Assembly (NCBI GenBank): GCA_005406025.1
Contig: BGZK01000480.1
Coordinates: 310,001-374,000, forward strand
DNA: 64,000 nucleotides
Source: Eumeta japonica
Taxonomy: Eukaryota > Arthropoda > Insecta > Lepidoptera > Psychidae
Direction of reading: 5' to 3'
This document shows, one piece after another, positions 37,601 to 46,500 of the stretch. Positions within the stretch are counted from its first letter, which is position 1. Each line of letters starts with the position of its first letter. The position numbers and the translations under genes were made by a program. The notes below the pieces were generated by a model. It saw only the letters and a list, made by a program, of their open reading frames with translations, searched no databases and was not told where the DNA came from.

Positions 37601-38790
37601 GAACTGACGAACAACAATGACGAGTATGACTTATCCCTATTAGCCAAGCTGAACTTTTGAAATAAATAAATGTATGTAGTTTGAAGAGAAAAATTTCAAT
37701 ACATAGCATTTCTTGCTAACCATAGCACCTTTGCAATCGGAATAAACTATTTAAAATGAAATTCAGATGTTTAATTAAAAACACTCACTAAGTCTTCAAA
37801 TACTAAATGTAATTTATGATAGTGTTATGATTGCTTCAAGAGATGGAAACATCAACTCACCGGAGCGCATCTTGATGAATATTCATACAACACAGAATGA
37901 GCTTTTAGTACTTTGTTTTTGAACTTTACAGATTTGATTAGCATATAAGCACATTCTATGCACAACCACTGTGGTAACCCATCTGATAATGAAATCTGGA
38001 ATTTCAAATGGTACATCATCGTCAATACAATAACTTCGACCATGGTTACATCATGGATGGATGGAAAACGTTTGTGGATAGTACAAATTGCTGATTTCGC
38101 AAGGTATGACAATATTTCAAAATATGGATATCATAATCATATCAAGAATTTTGATACATTGACAAAAAAAATTGGAAAGAATTTTTTCAGTTTATGACCC
38201 ATTAAACGCAGAGTTTTTGTCTAAATGTAGATCCTATTGTTTATTACTACTATATGTGTACTGTATTCAATAGGAGAATAAAAATAATAGGTTAATCAGA
38301 ATATCAACAAAATGATTGTTTTTTTTCTGAACTCGCTCAGTCTAAGATTAAACCATATAAATCTTTTGAACAATTTTTACAGATAAATATACTATTTTTT
38401 CTTGTTCTATATATTTTATAAATAAGCCTAGCTAACATTTTTTATAAGATAATAATTTAAAATATATACACATTAGGCACACTGAACAAACAGCACTTAA
38501 CATATAAACATTGCTTAAATGCATATAAATATTATTTATTTTATAAAAGATTTCAGATGTTTTCTTACATGTAGGGAAAGAAAGCTATTAAAAGATTTAA
38601 TTCATAATTCGTTAAAAATTATTTAACAATTTTATCGGGCAAAAATTACCTTCATTCCGGTCAAATCCTGAATAAATTCAGAATAAACAAACACATCTTT
38701 CATTCGCTTGTTAGTCGATAAACAGCACCGACACAAATATTTGTTATTCTCTTCCAATGGAACAGGAAAATTTTCGTTTTTAGTATCCAT
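24158..38790 (-). CDS. ZAD-C2H2 zinc-finger protein, 12 exons, about 655 aa (gene span)
   Basis: Seen: an N-terminal ZAD split over exons 1-2 (CRCC at 20-23, C59 and C62 in an LPQWLCIEC context), then an acidic and lysine-rich linker, then eleven C2H2 fingers. Exons in transcript order: 38650-38790, 37861-37995, 37482-37603, 37041-37183, 36776-36916, 35603-35831, 34238-34449, 30867-30980, 26519-26722, 25103-25319, 24728-24874, 24158-24319. Every junction except exon 2/3 is in phase. Known: ZAD domains dimerise and ZAD-fingers proteins are nuclear DNA-binding regulators or insulator factors. A PVKQE motif in exon 4 fits a sumoylation site. Odd: three fingers are interrupted by introns, and exon 3 is one base out of phase with exon 2. 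TTTATT at 23739-23744 is a possible minus-strand poly(A) signal. I cannot name the orthologue. Confidence 0.85.
24728..24874 (-). CDS. ZAD gene exon 11 (end of finger 10, finger 11)
   Basis: 49 codons, phase 0 at both ends. Completes finger 10 (HVRTH) with a consensus TGEKPYEC linker into finger 11 (CADCGRRFSQ...HVKLVH). Confidence 0.9.
25103..25319 (-). CDS. ZAD gene exon 10 (fingers 8, 9 and start of 10)
   Basis: 217 nt, phase 2 in and phase 0 out. Fingers YGCTRCDRRFDS...H and HGCSTCGAALAT...H, then HVCDTCGKAFR, cut by the donor gtgcgt. Confidence 0.85.
25581..25619. repeat. (AT)n microsatellite
   Basis: About 19 AT units, in the intron between exons 9 and 10 of the ZAD gene. Confidence 0.9.
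26030..26503. repeat. dispersed repeat ending in a gggttcc/ggaaccc hairpin
   Basis: Contains 'ggacggaaaaacggaccgac' and ends 'agggttcc...ggaaccct', an 8-bp inverted repeat. Pattern memory says this family is common in moth genomes. The visible end is 16 bases from the splice donor of ZAD-gene exon 9. Confidence 0.6.
26519..26722 (-). CDS. ZAD gene exon 9 (end of finger 5, fingers 6 and 7)
   Basis: 204 nt, phase 2 in and out. Completes finger 5 as HILIH, then HECEQCGQRFRT...HLLKH and YCVECDVRFKSA...H. Finger 7 has six residues between its histidines, longer than usual. The donor gtcagt keeps phase with exon 10. Confidence 0.8.
27761..28182. mobile_element. 422-bp MITE inserted in a TA microsatellite
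   Basis: Left end gggaacatacccaaattacgt, right end the inverse of gggaacatacccatattacgt, i.e. nearly perfect inverted repeats over about 23 bp. Both flanks are (TA)n, which fits a TA target site as used by Tc1/mariner-type elements. No coding capacity. An 11-C run lies at 27851-27861. Confidence 0.75.
28200..29300. other. intronic GC-rich patches
   Basis: Two GC-rich stretches (about 28345-28480 and 29000-29230) inside an otherwise AT-rich intron of the ZAD gene. The first is open on both strands. No product recognised. They could be retroelement remains or an internal promoter. Confidence 0.3.
30017..30135. mobile_element. 119-bp hAT-type MITE
   Basis: Termini caggggcggattca and the inverse of caagggcagatcca. 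The flanking 8-mers are ctactgct (30009-30016) and ctactact (30136-30143), a 7/8 match as expected for an aged 8-bp hAT duplication. A related fragment is at 8816-8895. Confidence 0.65.
30867..30980 (-). CDS. ZAD gene exon 8 (end of finger 4, start of finger 5)
   Basis: 114 nt, phase 2 in and out. The acceptor gtcgtag was chosen because it gives the canonical 12 residues between the second cysteine and first histidine of finger 4. The nearer aatag acceptor would be two residues short. Finger 5 begins RCDQCGKTFVNK. Confidence 0.75.
31430..32420 (-). pseudogene. degenerate mariner transposase
   Basis: The minus strand, read with several frameshifts and stops, shows mariner landmarks: WITYDKD, a segment ending in the SANIERVW-type region, and the C-terminal LRKLQKVVEQNG. 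No continuous frame longer than about 60 codons survives. It lies in the intron between exons 7 and 8 of the ZAD gene. Terminal inverted repeats were not identified. Confidence 0.65.
34238..34449 (-). CDS. ZAD gene exon 7 (fingers 2, 3 and start of 4)
   Basis: 212 nt, phase 0 in and phase 2 out. Fingers YECKLCHMFLP...HEATH and YECRACGKRMTD...HYRVTH, and the cysteine half of finger 4 (YRCQLCGKLS). Confidence 0.85.
35603..35831 (-). CDS. ZAD gene exon 6 (finger 1)
   Basis: 229 nt, phase 2 in and phase 0 out. An acidic/isoleucine-rich segment, then finger 1 FKCELCFRGFNY...HMKKH. Confidence 0.85.
36776..36916 (-). CDS. ZAD gene exon 5 (basic linker)
   Basis: 141 nt, phase 2 in and out, between ttgtag and gtgagt. 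Acidic first half, then a strongly basic KKQKRVKRGEEKTKKRKK that could serve as a nuclear localisation signal. Confidence 0.75.
37041..37183 (-). CDS. ZAD gene exon 4 (linker, PVKQE motif)
   Basis: 143 nt, phase 0 in and phase 2 out. A basic start (HKKEMKK), then an acidic region with EPVKQE (a psi-K-x-E motif) and SDVDDD. Confidence 0.75.
37482..37603 (-). CDS. ZAD gene exon 3 (phase conflict)
   Basis: 122 nt between cgtcag and gttagt. The coding-looking frame (PVDGQDEELSKYALPQ...) needs phase 1 on entry, but exon 2 ends in phase 0. Entered in phase 0 it reaches a stop. Skipping it joins exon 2 to exon 4 in frame. An acceptor at ...ggttag near 37720 would restore phase but adds an AT-rich, unconvincing segment. 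Confidence 0.5.
37861..37995 (-). CDS. ZAD gene exon 2 (second half of ZAD)
   Basis: 45 codons between a ttccag acceptor and a gtgagt donor, phase 0 at both ends. SDGLPQWLCIECAYML is the typical second zinc-ligand pair and helix of ZAD. Confidence 0.85.
38650..38790 (-). CDS. ZAD gene exon 1 (start, first half of ZAD)
   Basis: ATG at 38790 (minus), 47 codons, ending ...DLTGMK before the donor gtaatt, phase 0. Contains YLCRCCLSTNK, the first zinc-ligand pair of ZAD. Confidence 0.8.
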
Positions 38791-38799
38791 ATCGTTGAA

Positions 38800-39450
38800 A
38801 AATAGGCAATTGATAATGAAATAATTACAAAAAAAAAAAAGTATATCTACACGCCAAACATTTATAAGCCGTCACAGAACAATAACAATATACGCAGAAG
38901 CTGGCCTTAAAACTGTCCGTTTGAGTTCAAACGCTATCTTGACAAATGATTGAGTGATTGAACATTGATTAGTCTAAATCTAATTAATACCTCCCCTCTT
39001 AAATAATATAATTACTTCACGTTTTAGAATGTTAATGTTATGATTCCTTTCAGTGACACAAAAAGGCAATGCACGTAATTGCAAGTTTAACTTGATTATT
39101 GGATAAAAAGTGTCATGACTAAAATGTAACGATGCAGATGAGTACCTAAGGTCCTTTAATAAACACTGAAATAGTCTGAATTCAGTCTCCAATTGAATTC
39201 TTGAAGTAAAATAGACAACAGTGTGCACTATGTATGTGCAAGCTTCTTTTAGATTTTAAATTCGTTAATCAGATGAACTGATATTAGTATTTTTTCTTAA
39301 CATAAACCTTGTTTCTTGTTTAATGGGCATTATTCTATTAGTCTGAAAATAAAAGTTGTGAATTATTATTCTTGGTTTATTTTTCATTATCATATTGTAT
39401 AATTAAGAAATACGCAAGCTATAGTTAATACAATGTACGTACAGCAAAAA
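38800..39450. other. upstream region of the ZAD gene
   Basis: AT-rich. Presumably holds the minus-strand promoter. No defined element recognised. Confidence 0.25.
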
Positions 39451-39457
39451 TGTTATA

Positions 39458-40300
39458 TTTAGGCATGAGCGCACTGACTCGACAAGACGTCTTATCAGAG
39501 CAGGAGTTCCTCAAGGCTCCACCCTCTCTCTGCTGTACGTACCCGCGTACACAAACGATGTACCGCGACCGTCGTCGTCTGGCGTCCAACTCGCGTTATT
39601 CGCGGACGATACCGCGCTCTTTACGGAAGTAGGAATAGGACCAATTCACCCTCCTCCCTCAGGGCCATTGACGAGCTTGGTCAATGGTTCTGGAAGTGGA
39701 GGATAGAAGTAAACCCCGACAAATCAGCAGCCATACAATTCAAGTATGGTAAGATTAGGAGTCAACCCATTGTCGACAAAAACACTCCCAATCTTAAAAT
39801 GTTGAATGCGAACATTCCGTGGCAACGGAACTACAGATACTTAGGAGTCACGCTCGATAAAAATCTTACGCTCTTGCAGCGGCAGTTGAAAGCCTCAATG
39901 ACGTCAACGACACGCATGACTGACTTAGAGTAGGTCTATCCGTTAGTCAGGTCATCGACCTAAGCTCCCTTTCTCCACCCGGCCGCCGCTAACCGCCTCC
40001 GGCCGAGCAGGAGGGAAGGGAACCGACCCGTGACGGTTTCCTGCGACATTCTATGCCGAGACGCCTTCCTCCAGGCGTCGTCCATAGCGCATGTTACGCA
40101 CCGTCGGCACTCGCATGTGCCGTCCGGCCGCACTCGGTGAAGCTATCAAAGTCGTCTGACTTGTCATTCGACTCGTCTCGACCGACTAAATAGCATAGCC
40201 GACCCAATTACTTCACTTTCAGGAGGAATTTTTTAGTGGGTTTCAGTCCCACACTACCCACGCGTACGGGCGCGAGGGTGTGCAGGATAAACATTTTTTA
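39458..40300 (+). pseudogene. truncated non-LTR (jockey-like) reverse transcriptase and tail
   Basis: The plus strand reads RAGVPQGSTLS, then YTNDVP, then LALFADDTALFTEV, the RT catalytic FADD motif, followed in another frame by ELGQWFWKWRIEVNPDKSA and YRYLGVTLDKNL. A codon is missing after TLS and frames shift, so it is dead. The GC-rich tail at about 39950-40300 includes 'ttttagtggg', like the repeat at 19141. Confidence 0.75.
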
Positions 40301-40956
40301 CCTCGCCGCAAGAGGGAAACAAAAAAAAATGATATTTACCTGTAAAATTTGACAGTAAAAATGAAATGTGGACAGGAAAACAAGAAGAGTAAAACTTTTT
40401 ACATATAGAAGATACAAGGCATTCAGTGATGTAGCTAGGGGGAGGAGGGAAATGGCGGGCGGTACCCATCTTAGAAACCTCTTTGCTCACCCTAAAAAAA
40501 AAAACGATAGTATTGAGGAGTTATTTACTGTTCAGTAGCTTTTAATTTGAGATTGAATACTAATGCCCATGTTAATAATTTATTCATTATCAATATTATC
40601 AAAATCGCGTCTCGTTTCCCACATGTGGGAAACAAGACGCGGCTTATTAGTAATAATATATATACTTGAAGTAGGTATATTATTACTAGCTATGTGAACG
40701 GCAGCAGCACCCTGGCTGCCGTTCGCAACTACTTGAGATTAAATATGTCATATAGTTTGTTTTCCGTAGTAAATCGAGGCATGTATTGACTTAAAATGTG
40801 AACTACATAGCGCTGTGAAAAGGATTTGTGATATTTATTTTATTTGGTGAAATACATTAATTACTATTAACTATCGTACAACATGTAATAAATATAGGAT
40901 ACACGCTGACCATTTATGCCGATATTTTTACAGTTCTTAACACAAAGATAATCATA

Positions 40957-41479
40957 AAAAATTGGTTGCCTGTAAAGTCGGTATACGGGCGAAAGTTTTA
41001 CGTGACAACGACTTTGAGTGGTAAAATCATTTTAATGTGAATATTCATTCGTATAGTAGGAAGAAGGATGAAATAATAGTAACAATTTAAAACATTTATT
41101 TATACAAAGAATTATATTTAAAACATTAATTTATACAAAGAATCTCGCACTGAATTTCATATTAACAAAATTTTATTTTTACCTTTACACATACATACGT
41201 ATTTATATACAAATATACATACAATAACTTGCAATACATTTGCGTACAATGAAACAGCGTTTACTACAACTTAACTTGTTCCTATCTGAGTGGAAGGGAC
41301 GCGTGCCTTTCACTTTTATGTCTGTCTCTCTCGCTCTTAGGCGGGCTAACCATGCCCGAGTGGAAGGGACGCGTGCCTCTCACTCGCTCTGATTGTGAGC
41401 GCATAACGTGAGCGGAGCATAACGCAGTTTCTTGAAGTGTCACCCGGCAAACCAATTTATTAGACGTTGTCACGTCAAA
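40957..41479. repeat. dispersed repeat, copy B (inverted relative to copy A)
   Basis: The inverse of 3897-4311, with an extra AT-rich internal stretch at about 41095-41280. The 'gggacgcgtgcctctcactc' subunit is likewise duplicated. Confidence 0.8.
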
Positions 41480-42731
41480 ACCTACTATTATTTCAGAATA
41501 AAAATTGTAGGAAACGCAAAATAATTTTGATAGCCTTTCCCAGATTGATAGTTTTTTGCTACGGCATGCGCTGCATTCTCTTTATTATGTCTGGCATGTC
41601 CTTTGCGCTCAGCGTATACACACAAACACACACACACACGCATACACACGCGCTAAGCAGAAAAGTGCAGTTATACGAAAAAAGCCGATTACACCCAATT
41701 GAACTCAAATGCTGGCCACCGTTCCACTGTGACGCCCGCGAAAGTGTCTTTGTCACTCAAAATATAGTGTCGAAAATAATACAACTCATACCGTATATCG
41801 TAAAGTACCATAAAAACATAGGAGCTAAATTTTGTTTAAGCTGATTAAAATATAATAATAAAGAAATATAAACATATATCTCAAGACTAATGTCTTTCTA
41901 TTTTCATTTTTATAAATATTTCCATATACCATTCTAATTAAAAACTGTCCAAGAGCATTTTGAACCATGTTCACTGTATAATTCTAAAGCCGTTACTACA
42001 AAAAAAAAAATACACTATAGATGAAAAAATCTACATTATTACACTTTTTTGCATGTGTCTTGCACAGAATGGGTATAAATAAGCACTTTATTCGCCTATA
42101 ACTAGAGAAACAAGTAAATATGTTGAGTCTTTAAATATCGTAAACTAAAAATCACAAAAAAAAAAGAGTGTATCTTTATGCACTTATATATACAGAAGGG
42201 TAGACAGAGACTGCAAAAGTCCATATTTCCACAAAGATATTTAAAAATTGGTCCTTTTTTTTAATGTGCCACCAATTTGGTCCGCATAGGATATTCTAGG
42301 ACAACTCTTGCCGTTACCACTATCAATATGATTCTCCATTAAAGATACTAGACTATTATCAAGGATCTTCATATAATTGACTTATTATACTCTATGTATT
42401 ATTGTCTCTCAGTTGATCGTCAACCCCAACCGACAGAATCTAACCATAGACACATCACATACAAACAATTATTAAAAAAAAAAACAGATGTAGTACATGT
42501 TTAATTTATGCTTTATTACTTCAAGAAATTGATTGTCTGTCAATTTGTGACGTTTTCTCATACTTAATATTCTGATTTCCAGTGGGTCTATTTTATATTA
42601 TCTGTGGCTCCATGTAGCTGTGTGCAGTTTAGCGATCGATGCACTTTTTGTGGAGTTTAGAGAAAAATCAAAATTTCTTAATATCTGGTATTGAGCCCAG
42701 AAATAGATCATAATACTCGATCACCAAAAGT
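41480..42731. repeat. intergenic region with repeat fragment and CA microsatellite
   Basis: (CA)n at about 41617-41650. 42193-42240 ('agaagggtagacagagactg') is a dispersed-repeat fragment related to 11275. Presumably also holds the leader of the gene starting at 42732. Confidence 0.4.
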
Positions 42732-43031
42732 ATGGACTGCATCCTTGTTGTCACCCTGCCGCGCTACGACCGTTCTAATTTATCAGACTTTATTGAATCC
42801 GAGAACAATGATAAAAAAGACCGGAGCGACAATATGAATCTGATGGAGTGTTCGGTGCGCTTGAGCAGATGCGACGTCGACAAAATGAAAAGGTCCGTGT
42901 CCAAGTCGAGGAATATGGTGCGCAAGAAGTCGAACAGGAGGGAGAATAAAACCAAGTCGTCGCGGCTGGACGCCGTCAAAGTCACAGTCAAATGCGAGCC
43001 CCTCGACGAAGACCAGACCAGCAACGAGATG
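42732..43031 (+). CDS. small basic protein, exon 1
   Basis: 100 codons from ATG to the donor gtaatt. G/C-rich third positions in its second half support coding. Contains the VKCEP motif near residue 90. Confidence 0.65.
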
Positions 43032-43547
43032 GTAATTACTTCGCTGTCGGCGTATCTATTGTCCTCCTTCATTTTTTTTCTTTATATTCGACTGACACTC
43101 GCATGCTATCCTATAAAGTCGACATAACTTATGATTTATTTATAAGCAAGCCGAATCAATAAGCTACATGTTCTAGAAATCGATAAGAAACTGCAGTTTT
43201 TATATTTCACCTTTTTTGCCATAAACTTCTATCTACTAATTAATGTCACCACCAGCAATAATTTATTTCTATAGACCACTTATGTATTATAGACTTCGTC
43301 AAAAATATAGTGCATTGGTGTTTTAGTTCTTCAGTATGACTCTTTGTTATATCAACCACTATATTTCACTGCTTTCTATTTTTGCAAATAAGAAAAGAAT
43401 TGTTTAGTGTTTAGTACACCTTAAAAAATTAATAGACTGTCAAAAAACTTCTCGGTAGTGACCAAAATCTATCATGTCTTTACCCAAATATTTCTTGTTT
43501 AAATGTCCATTAATGCAATAATGGCCAATTGAATGCAATGGGTGCTA

Positions 43548-43584
<37 letters not shown>

Positions 43585-46500
43585 TTTATTTTTAATTGTC
43601 TGTTATCTGCTTTCAAGCAGATAAAAGGCAATAATTTTTTAAAGTATAAATAAATATATTAAAAACAAATACTATTATAAAACTAAATGCCATAGTGATT
43701 TGTATGATTTAATCCTAACATTTGGAACTTGGAAATAGATTTTTGATAATAATGTACATTAATGTGGTGAATTCTTTTAGAATTAAATTTGCAACTAGCA
43801 AACAAACTGTAAAATTTGACAGATTGTATGCACATTATCTGCTAAATAATTTATGGACTTAAACATTTGTTTTATTATATTTTAGTGCAACTTTCAATTG
43901 TTATAAGTAATTTCATCATTTTTTTGCTACGATTGAAATGGTGGCACCTATTGTATATGCAATGTTAGAACTTTATGGCAAAAAAAAGGATCTTGATATT
44001 TTTTTGTATTCAACATGTAATTTTTTTTAACATATTAAATGACCGATAAACATAAACACCGGAATGTGGTTAGGAATATTTTTGTAAATAAAACTGCTAT
44101 AAATAAAGCTAATTAAGCAGAAACTGATTACAAGTCAATAAGAAAATGGTTTTCCTATAATTTTGATACTTATACTTAACTTTGTCGAATTGTTGATGTC
44201 ATGTTTTATTGCATGTGGCTGTGACAATGTATAAACGATACTGATGTACCAGGTCGAAACTTCGTCACTCGATGAGTCATCCATCACGCCGGATTTAGTG
44301 GTTGACACGACTCTACTGCAACAAAGGCGTAAAGTAGGTTAGTACCCACTGACTTTTTGATTTATAATTGAACTGTTCTGAAAAAAAAAGAAGCTAAAAA
44401 CTTCTCAAATTATAACTAGTCGAAACACTTCATGTCTATTTTTCTAAAATAAAATGTTATGTGCATGACAGTTGGTAAGTATCTGACCTTCACTTAATCC
44501 ATGATTCGTAATTAATCTTTAAATACTTTCATGAATCTCATTTCAATAAGATTATGATTCAATCAAATTGTTTATTAGGTTGAATCTAATTAAACTTTCT
44601 TAAGATCAAAGATAGATTGTTCATCTTTCTTTATTTCTCTGACTCGGGCTGTATATAGCTAAATAATAAACTGGTATTTAATATTAATAGATAAAATTTT
44701 CTTAGCTATTTCACAATCAATAGACAACTTAGAATTTTATTTTTCCCGAATTATTGGTTTTGAGGTTATATATTGAGGAATCATTTTATTGATAAAATGA
44801 TATGTCAATATTTAGAATACATCTTTGTAGTTACTATGGCATTTGCAAGAGCTCAACATTTAGACCTTGTAACTGTACACAACTATCTGTCTGTATGTAT
44901 GTACATATTCTGATGCGTTTCGAGAATCAATCTGTATTGTCCAACCGCACATTTTGACTCCGTAAAGATCTATTGATGTTAATGTGTACAAGTGTATACA
45001 TTTCCATGAGTCTATATTTTCCCAATGACGTATTTACAGATTTCTTTAATGTTGCCAGAATACGTTGAAAAATTAAAATCTATACAGAACGAAATTGGTG
45101 TGAATTAATTATGTGACCTTTGTTAGTAGTTATCTCTATAAATTTTGCCAATATCGACTAACATTATTAACTACAATTCTCAGACTTCATGAGATTTGTT
45201 ATATTTAATTATGTTTTACAAACATCTTACATTGACTTGTTATCGTAGTATGGGTTTTCATCAAAGAACTATCTTTGTTTAACTAAAAAACTAACTTAAA
45301 GGCATTCAAGCTATTTGTATGTCAGAATTGGCTGCGAAAGAATTTAAAACCGTTAACATGTATTAGTAAAATTTGATGTGAAAATCACAGTTTAAACCAC
45401 AAATTGATAATCAATCACTTTCAACAGATTGTAAAGTAAGTTTATTGAGTCTTATTAAATATATTGCATGAAACATCTAAACATCAAATAGTTAACTTGT
45501 TTAATTAAAGCTCTCAGCGCCTTTACAATTATTTATACAAATGGTTTATTTTTATCCGACCATGTTAAAGATAATGGTTATTATATTATGAGTGCATATG
45601 TATGCAATGTATGTGTCACCACATCCATTTCCTAATAGGACCTTAACCTAGATTTTTTTTTTTTAATCCAACACGGTATCCATGACACATCATACAAGTT
45701 ATTTATGATCTTGGATACGAAGATCATTATGATGATGAAATACAATCAAATACTTTTCAAGAGCTTATATTACACTTTCTTTGTCTTAGGTTTGCACTTT
45801 TATCAAAACTATTTTCAACATATATATGCCTCTTATTATATATATAAAAAATTACTAATATAACTTGTTTTAATGTTGTGTCCTTGTTTGCTTTTTAGTT
45901 ATACATTTCATCTACTGTCAATATTCTAATTTCCATTCACAAACAGTCAATCGAGGGTGTGTATTGTAACTAATTAATCCTTGAATAATAACCCAATGAT
46001 ACTAGATTAAAAAAACATACTTGATAAGTGAAATTGCCAAAATGCCTTCTTACATTGACATGCACAATGACACAATTAGTGTGTCGTAATTTTTTATTTC
46101 TTTTTTATCTGATTAATAAACACTTCTTGACATGGCAACTCTAATCCAAATTAAAAAGAAAACTGTGCTATCCTTTGTTTTTATAACTTGAAAAAATTTA
46201 CTGATATAATTAAATGAAGAGCTTAATATGAAATATTTCTATAATAAGTAGACATGCCACGAATATTCGGCTATTATTCAGCCTATTCGACCACTTTGTT
46301 TGGTATTCGATATTCGGCCTCATAATAGGTATTATTCGGCAGGATACCGTATACTAAATCATGGAAAAGACACATCATATTAATGAAGACTTGTATTTAT
46401 TTATTATCAAATTACAATATTTTAATAAGTAAAATTCATCAGTGGTAAGTTGTGATGGATAAAAACAAGCTTTTCAGCATTTGACGGTAGTAAACGATTA

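Noticed and set aside
41467..41844. 125-codon plus-strand frame with a threonine-histidine run
   Set aside because: It overlaps a CA microsatellite and repeat copy B, and the composition is not protein-like.
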